DNA of 64,000 bases from contig NZ_CADFEN010000017.1 of NCBI RefSeq assembly GCF_902833145.1, positions 1-64,000 of the forward strand, read 5' to 3'. Source of the DNA: Burkholderia sp. BCC0506. GTDB taxonomy: Bacteria; Pseudomonadota; Gammaproteobacteria; Burkholderiales; Burkholderiaceae. A model generated the notes under the pieces. The model did no database searches and was not told the DNA's origin. It saw only the letters and a program-made list of their open reading frames with translations. A program made the translations under genes and the position numbers. Of the stretch, positions 59,368-64,000 are shown piece by piece; position 1 is the stretch's first letter, and every line of letters begins with the position of its first letter.

Positions 59368-61812
59368 ATGTCCATACAACGACTCTCTCTCTACGCCCGC
59401 CGGATTGCGCTGATCGCGCTGCTGCAATTCGCGGCGATCGCGACCGCGTCGGCGTTTCCGGCAGCCGCTTCCACTCCCGTCGCGAGCGGGGTCGGCGCCA
59501 CCGCGCCGGCCATCTCGCTGCCCGACGCCATCGCACAGCTCAAGCAGATGCAGGCCGAGCTGGACCGCATCAAGCAGCAGACCTCGACCGCGTCCAACAG
59601 CAAGGAACTGGATGCGCTCGACGACTCGACGCAGGAACTGAGCGCCGATGTCGCGAAACTGCAGAGCGATCTCACGCCGCAACGCGCGCAGGTGCAGGCA
59701 CAGCTCGACGTGCTCGGCCCGCCGCCTGCCGCGGGTGCCGCGCCGGAAACGCCGGCCGTCGCGAAACAGCGGGCCGCGCTGGACGCGCGCAAGGCGCAGA
59801 TCGACGCCGCGCTGAAGCAGGCCGCCGACCAGAAGACGAGCCTCACGAACCTGAGCGAGCAGTTCGCGAAGCTGCATCGCAGCCTGCTGAAGAACCAGCT
59901 CGCGTTCCGTTCGGGCAGCATCTTCAGCGCGCAGTTCTGGCTGCCGCTGTTCCACCTGTCGCCGGACGATCGCCAGCGGCTCCAGGATTTCGACGACGAG
60001 CTGCTCGACATGCTGCGCTCGTCGTGGGTGCCGGGGCAGCGGGCAATCACCGCCGCGCTGCTGATCGCCGCATTCGCCGCGTGGCTCGGCGGCCGCCGGC
60101 TCATCGAGCGCGGGCTCGCCTGGATCGCGCTGAACCGCCTGCCGCCCACCCGCTTGCGCCGCAGTGCGCTGGCGCTGTCGACCGCGCTGTCGACGCTTCT
60201 GGCGACGGCCATTGCCGTGCAGATTCTCTACCTCGCCGTCGCGCGCCACTACGAGCTCACGCCGTCGCTGACCGACCTGTGGGACCAGTTCGCCAAGCTC
60301 GCCGCCACCTGCGCACTGATCGCCGGGCTCGGCCGCGCACTCCTCTGCACGAAACATCCGTCCTGGCGCCTGCCCGCGCTCGCCGATCCGGTCGCGCTCG
60401 CGATGAAGCCGTTCCCCAGCATCCTCGCGGCGCTGCTGCTGGTGTCCGGCACGCTCGAATCGATCAACCGGATCGTCGACACCAGCCTGTCGGTCACGCT
60501 GTTCGGTCGCGGCATCGTGTCGCTCGTCGTCGCGCTGACGGTCGGCGCGTCGTTGCTGCGCGCGAACCGCGCGCGCAGCGCCCTCGCGGCGGCCGGCGAG
60601 GCGCCCGAGCAGCGCTCGACGCTCGCCGGGCTGATCCATGCCGGCGTCACGCTCGCGATCGTCGCCTCGTTGATCGCACTCCTGATCGGTTACATCACGG
60701 TCGCGCGCTTCATCACGTACGAGCTCGTGTGGTTCGAGATCGTGCTGTGCGCAACCTACATCCTGATCCAGTTGACGCGCGACGCGAGCGAAAGCCTGTT
60801 CTCGTCGAGCCTGTCGACGGGCCAGCAGATCAAGCACCTGTTCGCGCTCGAAGATCGCCACCTCGACCAGGCGCGCACGGTCCTGTCCGGCTTCGGCACG
60901 AGCCTGCTGATGCTGATCGCGGCGATCGCGCTGCTGACGGGCGGCTTCGGCACGACGCCGGGCGACCTGCTCGACAGCGCGGTCGCGATGATCGGCAGCC
61001 AGCGGCTGCAGAGCCTGAACATCATGCCCGACCGGATCATGAACGCCGTGATCGGGTTCGCGATCGGCTTCTACCTGCTGCGTTCGCTGCGCCGCTGGCT
61101 CGACGCCGAGTTCATGCCCGCGCTCGGCATGGATACGGGCATGCGCGTGTCGCTGATCACGCTGTTCACCAACGTCGGCTACGTGCTGCTCGTGCTGATG
61201 ACGCTCGGGCTGCTCGGCGTCAGGTGGAACAATCTCGCGTGGATCGTCAGCGCGTTGTCGGTCGGTATCGGCTTCGGCCTGCAGGAAATCGTGAAGAATT
61301 TCGTGTCGGGGCTGATCCTGCTGACCGAGCGGCCGGTGAAGGTGGGCGACATGGTCAGCATCGCGGGCGTCGAAGGCGACATCCGCCGCATCAACGTGCG
61401 CGCAACCGAGATCCAGCTCAGCGACCGCTCGACCGTGATCGTGCCGAATTCGCAGCTGATCTCGCAGAACGTGCGCAACGTGACGATGGGCAACAGCACG
61501 CAGGGCGTCGCGACGCTGGTGCTGACATTCCCGCTGAACACCGATCCCGAGCAGGTGCGCGACCTGCTGCTCGATGCGTATCGCGAGCACCCGGCGATTC
61601 TCGAGAAACCGGCGCCGTCGGTGACGTTCAGCCAGCTCGCGCCGGACGGAATCACGCTGAGCGTGACGGGTTACGTGTCGAGCCCGCGGATCGCGAGTGC
61701 GACGAAGAGCGACCTGCTGTTCGAGATCCTCAAGCAATTGCGCGCGGCGGGGATCACGCTGTCGAGCCCGCAGATGCTGGTGGTGCAGAACATGCCGACG
61801 GAAGAGAAGTAA
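59368..61812 (+). CDS. Large mechanosensitive channel (DUF3772-MscS)
   Basis: 814 residues, ATG at 59368 with a signal peptide ending near ASAFPA at about 31. A periplasmic coiled-coil region (AQLKQMQAELDRIKQQ, SADVAKLQSDLTPQRAQVQA; DUF3772) is followed by several TM segments (from about 225) and the MscS core: LSVGIGFGLQEIVKNFVSGL, then TERPVKVGDMVSIAGVEGDI, RRINVRATEIQLSDRSTVIV and PNSQLISQNVRN. It opens under membrane tension to protect against hypo-osmotic shock. Monocistronic. Confidence 0.93.
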   Translation: MSIQRLSLYARRIALIALLQFAAIATASAFPAAASTPVASGVGATAPAISLPDAIAQLKQMQAELDRIKQQTSTASNSKELDALDDSTQELSADVAKLQSDLTPQRAQVQAQLDVLGPPPAAGAAPETPAVAKQRAALDARKAQIDAALKQAADQKTSLTNLSEQFAKLHRSLLKNQLAFRSGSIFSAQFWLPLFHLSPDDRQRLQDFDDELLDMLRSSWVPGQRAITAALLIAAFAAWLGGRRLIERGLAWIALNRLPPTRLRRSALALSTALSTLLATAIAVQILYLAVARHYELTPSLTDLWDQFAKLAATCALIAGLGRALLCTKHPSWRLPALADPVALAMKPFPSILAALLLVSGTLESINRIVDTSLSVTLFGRGIVSLVVALTVGASLLRANRARSALAAAGEAPEQRSTLAGLIHAGVTLAIVASLIALLIGYITVARFITYELVWFEIVLCATYILIQLTRDASESLFSSSLSTGQQIKHLFALEDRHLDQARTVLSGFGTSLLMLIAAIALLTGGFGTTPGDLLDSAVAMIGSQRLQSLNIMPDRIMNAVIGFAIGFYLLRSLRRWLDAEFMPALGMDTGMRVSLITLFTNVGYVLLVLMTLGLLGVRWNNLAWIVSALSVGIGFGLQEIVKNFVSGLILLTERPVKVGDMVSIAGVEGDIRRINVRATEIQLSDRSTVIVPNSQLISQNVRNVTMGNSTQGVATLVLTFPLNTDPEQVRDLLLDAYREHPAILEKPAPSVTFSQLAPDGITLSVTGYVSSPRIASATKSDLLFEILKQLRAAGITLSSPQMLVVQNMPTEEK

Positions 61813-61818
61813 AACGAA

Positions 61819-61857
61819 GACGGCCGATCGCGTACCGCAGCTATCGCGACGGCCGTC
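61819..61857. terminator. Bidirectional hairpin between MscS and the membrane-protein cassette
   Basis: GACGGCCG and TCGCG pair with CGCGA and CGGCCGTC around a single bulged A, with a 12-nt loop. On the minus side TTCGTTTT follows, giving a reasonable terminator for the cassette. Confidence 0.6.
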
Positions 61858-61864
61858 TCCGGTA

Positions 61865-61996
61865 CTACCGAAATGCCCATCGCCCGATGATGCCGGCGCT
61901 GGCAAACAGTCGAAGCCGCGCCGCCTCCCATTCGGCAAGCGTTCGCACCCGTTCCTGGCGGGCATCGGCCCATTCATCCAGCTCATACCAAGCCAA
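61865..61996 (-). CDS. MAW microprotein 1 (43 residues)
   Basis: A short ORF from TTG 61996 to TAG 61865: MAWYELDEWADARQERV... ending GIIGRWAFR. It begins three bases after the stop of membrane paralog 1. AGAGGAG, the last bases of that gene, is its ribosome site. Its N-terminus matches the tiny ORF behind paralog 2 (MAWNELDSW), which argues that both are real despite the size and the TTG start. The rest is a predicted amphipathic helix rich in Arg and Glu. Function unknown. Confidence 0.6.
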   Translation of the reverse strand: MAWYELDEWADARQERVRTLAEWEAARLRLFASAGIIGRWAFR

Positions 61997-61999
61997 GTT

Positions 62000-62665
62000 C
62001 TACTCCTCTGTGCACGTAAATTTGTTGCGCAACGCCATGAAAATCACGACTGAGCCAACGGCAATTGCCGTAATGTCAGCGCCACCGGCAAACAATGGCC
62101 CGATAAATCCCAACCACAGGCGTGATCGACTTATTGCCACGAAATTCCACTCGAAATAATAACCATAAATGAAAAGATAAAATAACCCCAATCCCGCAAA
62201 TACAAAAACAACAGTCACCGAGTAAATTTTTCTTACAAACGAAAATTTCGAATACTCATTTACAACCCGATCTCGATACCAGCAACAAATACGAATCGCC
62301 ACCCAAAATCTAATTGGCGCCGCGATCAACATCAGCGCGAAATAAATCGCTGTGACATCAGGAAATTCAGATTCCTTTATCGCATTAAAAATAAGCGGAA
62401 ATATTTCCCCAATGCTTTCCACTACAATTCGCGAATATGGCCAACGCGTTAATGCATCGTCCGGCGCGAACCATGCGATCAGCGCGCCAGCAAGATGCAG
62501 CACCAAGAGCGCTGGATTCATGCGATAAATCTTGATCATCAAACCAAAGATGTTCCTGGGTTCCGCGTCGTTACCTTCTACTGCCGACACCTCCTCATAG
62601 CGCGGCCCCTCCCTTTTTCGCGGCTTGGAACAAGCACGCCATCTCAATTCACTCCATTTACCCAC
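62000..62665 (-). CDS. Small membrane protein, paralog 1
   Basis: 221 residues if read from GTG 62665; the start is uncertain because paralog 2 aligns only from about residue 37. Four hydrophobic segments (about 51-67, 104-123, 147-170, 183-211). Motifs shared with its paralogs are GALIAWFAPDDALTR and NFVAISRSRLWLGFIGPLFA followed by GGAD. Base composition is far lower in GC than the upstream genes, a sign of transfer. No known family recognised. Pairing with a microprotein and tandem duplication resemble immunity-gene arrays of polymorphic toxin systems. Confidence 0.75.
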   Translation of the reverse strand: MGKWSELRWRACSKPRKREGPRYEEVSAVEGNDAEPRNIFGLMIKIYRMNPALLVLHLAGALIAWFAPDDALTRWPYSRIVVESIGEIFPLIFNAIKESEFPDVTAIYFALMLIAAPIRFWVAIRICCWYRDRVVNEYSKFSFVRKIYSVTVVFVFAGLGLFYLFIYGYYFEWNFVAISRSRLWLGFIGPLFAGGADITAIAVGSVVIFMALRNKFTCTEE

Positions 62666-62698
62666 AGGATTCTCTTATTTTCATACACATACGATACA

Positions 62699-62878
62699 TT
62701 AAAAATAATTTGAAAGTTCCGTACTTGTACGATCATTTATTCCGGGCACGCCATCAGCGAATCCACGCAAGCGAAAACGTCCCCGTGCCTTCACCCAATC
62801 ATCACTGCGCCAGAAAACAAAATAGCCGGCCCACGGACAGCTTTTCGCGAACTCGGCCCGATATATGGCATCATTCAT
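62699..62878 (-). CDS. 59-residue ORF between cassettes
   Basis: ATG 62878 to TAA 62699, beginning MNDAIYRAEFAKSCPWAGYF. The peptide is rich in aromatic and charged residues (FVFWRSDDWVKARGRFRLRG) and looks like a folded fragment rather than noise. It lies 25 bp after MAW microprotein 2 and 33 bp before paralog 1 on the same strand. It lacks a strong ribosome site and could be an independent gene or the remnant of a larger protein, for example a toxin C-terminus. No family recognised. Confidence 0.4.
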   Translation of the reverse strand: MNDAIYRAEFAKSCPWAGYFVFWRSDDWVKARGRFRLRGFADGVPGINDRTSTELSNYF

Positions 62879-62903
62879 AGGTTTCGGCTGTATTCGCGTT
62901 TGC

Positions 62904-62999
62904 CTACTTCATGTATTCGGCGGCTTTTTCTAGCGCGGCTTTAATACCTTCACCCGCCGCTCCAATTGCATCCCAACTATCGAGTTCATTCCACGCCAT
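62904..62999 (-). CDS. MAW microprotein 2 (31 residues)
   Basis: ATG 62999 to TAG 62904: MAWNELDSWDAIGAAGEGIK and an 11-residue helical tail ending AAEYMK. It starts three bases after the TAA of membrane paralog 2, with GAGG overlapping that stop region as its ribosome site. The same geometry and N-terminus recur behind paralog 1, supporting a conserved, translationally coupled microprotein. Confidence 0.6.
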   Translation of the reverse strand: MAWNELDSWDAIGAAGEGIKAALEKAAEYMK

Positions 63000-63002
63000 T
63001 TC

Positions 63003-63557
63003 TTACCTCTTTATTTTAAAAAACACCCACGAAAAAAAGATGAATATCCACGCAATCCCCGCCGCCACGCCAAATCCCTCTGCGCCACCCGCAAATATAG
63101 GGCCAATCAATCCAAGCAAAAATCTAGACTCCGAGATCGGAAGAACATTTATTTCGTAATACGGCCGACCAAATAACACAGCCGCCACCCCAAAAACAAA
63201 GAAGAACACCACCCCAACTGACAAAATCACCCTCTTAAAAAATGATTTTTTTATTATCGCCACTGTGTGGCCCCTGTCCACATAGAAAGCGCGAGCCGAA
63301 TCAAATATCCTCACAGGCAAGAGCGCATACATAATAGAAAAATACAGCCCCATTACACCCGGAAAAGCAGATTTTTCCGCTGCCTCGTTCACAACCGGAA
63401 ATACGCGACCGGCCCACGATACAAAATCCGCAAGAATCTTGTATCGCACCAGAACATCAGCGGGAGCAAACCATGCGATCAGCGCACCAAAGATATGCAA
63501 AGACAATATTCGCGGACAGTAGCGGTAATACCTCAACAAACCTTTCAATTCATCCAT
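63003..63557 (-). CDS. Small membrane protein, paralog 2
   Basis: 184 residues from ATG 63557 (MDELKGLLRYYRYCPRIL), preferred over GTG 63569 because AGGTGA lies at the right distance. Hydrophobic segments are at about 17-31, 67-84, 109-130 and 146-181. Shared motifs are GALIAWFAPADVLVR, PISESRFLLGLIGPIFAGGA and a Phe/Trp-rich end. It is low in GC like its paralogs. Followed directly by MAW microprotein 2. Function unknown; a membrane-located immunity protein is one possibility. Confidence 0.78.
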   Translation of the reverse strand: MDELKGLLRYYRYCPRILSLHIFGALIAWFAPADVLVRYKILADFVSWAGRVFPVVNEAAEKSAFPGVMGLYFSIMYALLPVRIFDSARAFYVDRGHTVAIIKKSFFKRVILSVGVVFFFVFGVAAVLFGRPYYEINVLPISESRFLLGLIGPIFAGGAEGFGVAAGIAWIFIFFSWVFFKIKR

Positions 63558-63804
63558 GGATTGCTTCACCTAGCATTCTTACCTGCGGGAATAGACCCTC
63601 GTTCGATAATCCGCCTTCATTACAACACCTCAAAATAGCGCCATCCACCATGACCACCAAAACCATCACGCGAATTGAGCCAGAGGCGTTGCATCGGAAT
63701 CGATCGTATATAGGACAAGAAAATTTCAAGTAGACAGTGACAACAACTTTCTGTAGCGCGACTTTCCCGCATCCTCTCTGAACGAACATATCCATTTGTC
63801 GATT
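63558..63804. other. Gap between membrane paralogs 2 and 3
   Basis: About 250 low-GC bases. Two overlapping minus-strand ORFs (63550-63795 and 63620-63808) are open, but neither carries the MAW motif or a clear coding pattern. The second ends RDGFGGHGGWRYFEVL, which may be a decayed fragment of a former gene. Confidence 0.4.
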
Positions 63805-64000
63805 TCACAACCGGCCGGCCCCTTTACCAGTAAAGGTGCGGCACAAAGCAATGAAAATTGCAACCACGCCAACTGCGATAGCGACAACATCAGCCCCACC
63901 CGCAAATAACGGCCCGATCAAACCCAGCCACATGCGCGATCGGCTTATTGCAACAAAGTTCCACTCATAGAAATACCCACCAACCAAAATAGAATGAAAT
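63805..64000 (-). CDS. Small membrane protein, paralog 3 (5' end beyond window)
   Basis: The C-terminal 64 residues or so of a third paralog: YFYEWNFVAISRSRMWLGLI, GPLFAGGADVVAIAVG and a TGA stop at 63805-63807. It is nearly identical to paralog 1 over this stretch, so those two are the closer pair. The frame remains open to the window edge, so the gene continues there. No MAW-type ORF follows it, unlike the other two. Confidence 0.75.
   Translation of the reverse strand, partial: FHSILVGGYFYEWNFVAISRSRMWLGLIGPLFAGGADVVAIAVGVVAIFIALCRTFTGKGAGRL

Noticed and set aside
57517-61986. A 1489-codon minus frame joining the MFS transporter to upstream DNA
   Set aside because: Only the part from ATG 58935 has transporter features. 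The upstream extension is Arg/Gln/His-rich and lies antisense to the MscS gene.
63550-63808. Two overlapping minus ORFs of 81 and 62 codons between membrane paralogs 2 and 3
   Set aside because: They overlap each other in different frames, have no ribosome site or family resemblance, and neither carries the MAW start. At most one is gene debris.

Overview
The window is high-GC (about 65-68 %) proteobacterial DNA with Burkholderia-type gene content: a giant trimeric autotransporter with an ESPR signal, several DUF2827 proteins, a PlcN-like phospholipase C, Gram-negative porins of the QSSVTLYG type, and a liu operon with a divergent TetR gene. A member of the Burkholderia cepacia complex or a close relative, and probably a secondary chromosome, is my inference from this content; nothing in the sequence names the species.

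Layout. 1-3427: the tail of an ISL3-like transposase, a candidate small RNA, an FMN reductase, a small protein and a ferritin-like protein, then a 0.9 kb AT-rich regulatory region. 3428-21030: an adhesin island. It holds a 2501-residue trimeric autotransporter whose stalks are tandem 18- and 25-residue Ser/Thr-rich repeats, an OmpA-type lipoprotein, four paralogous DUF2827 proteins, a secreted DUF4019 protein, an EAL-domain protein with a small partner, and a glycosyltransferase made of two tandem GT-A-like halves. I propose that the DUF2827 proteins and the glycosyltransferase modify the adhesin or another surface glycan; this is untested. 21118-23478: a TAT-exported phospholipase C and a small lipoprotein. 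23773-30352: leucine/isovalerate degradation genes (isovaleryl-CoA dehydrogenase, methylcrotonyl-CoA carboxylase beta and alpha, methylglutaconyl-CoA hydratase) divergent from a TetR regulator. 30408-33138: a MarR regulator divergent from vanAB (vanillate O-demethylase). 33405-42357: a TonB-dependent siderophore receptor with a Fur-box-like site, a secreted beta-propeller, a porin, a LysE exporter, a GNAT acetyltransferase and a metallophosphoesterase.

42376-49928: a two-component system divergent from a thioredoxin-like protein, a PaiB-like protein divergent from a MocR regulator, and a class A penicillin-binding protein. 49963-55666: a nucleoside cluster (adenosine deaminase, NCS2 permease, LysR regulator, nucleoside hydrolase, porin). 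55827-61812: an L,D-transpeptidase, an MFS transporter and a DUF3772 MscS channel.

61865-64000: base composition drops sharply. This end holds three paralogous small membrane proteins on the minus strand. Two of them are followed within a few bases by a tiny ORF starting MAW-x-ELD-x-W. It looks like a horizontally acquired, repeatedly duplicated two-gene cassette, perhaps an immunity-gene array, and it continues past the window edge.

No rRNA, tRNA, CRISPR array or complete insertion sequence was seen. All assignments come from reading the sequence; no database search was run.
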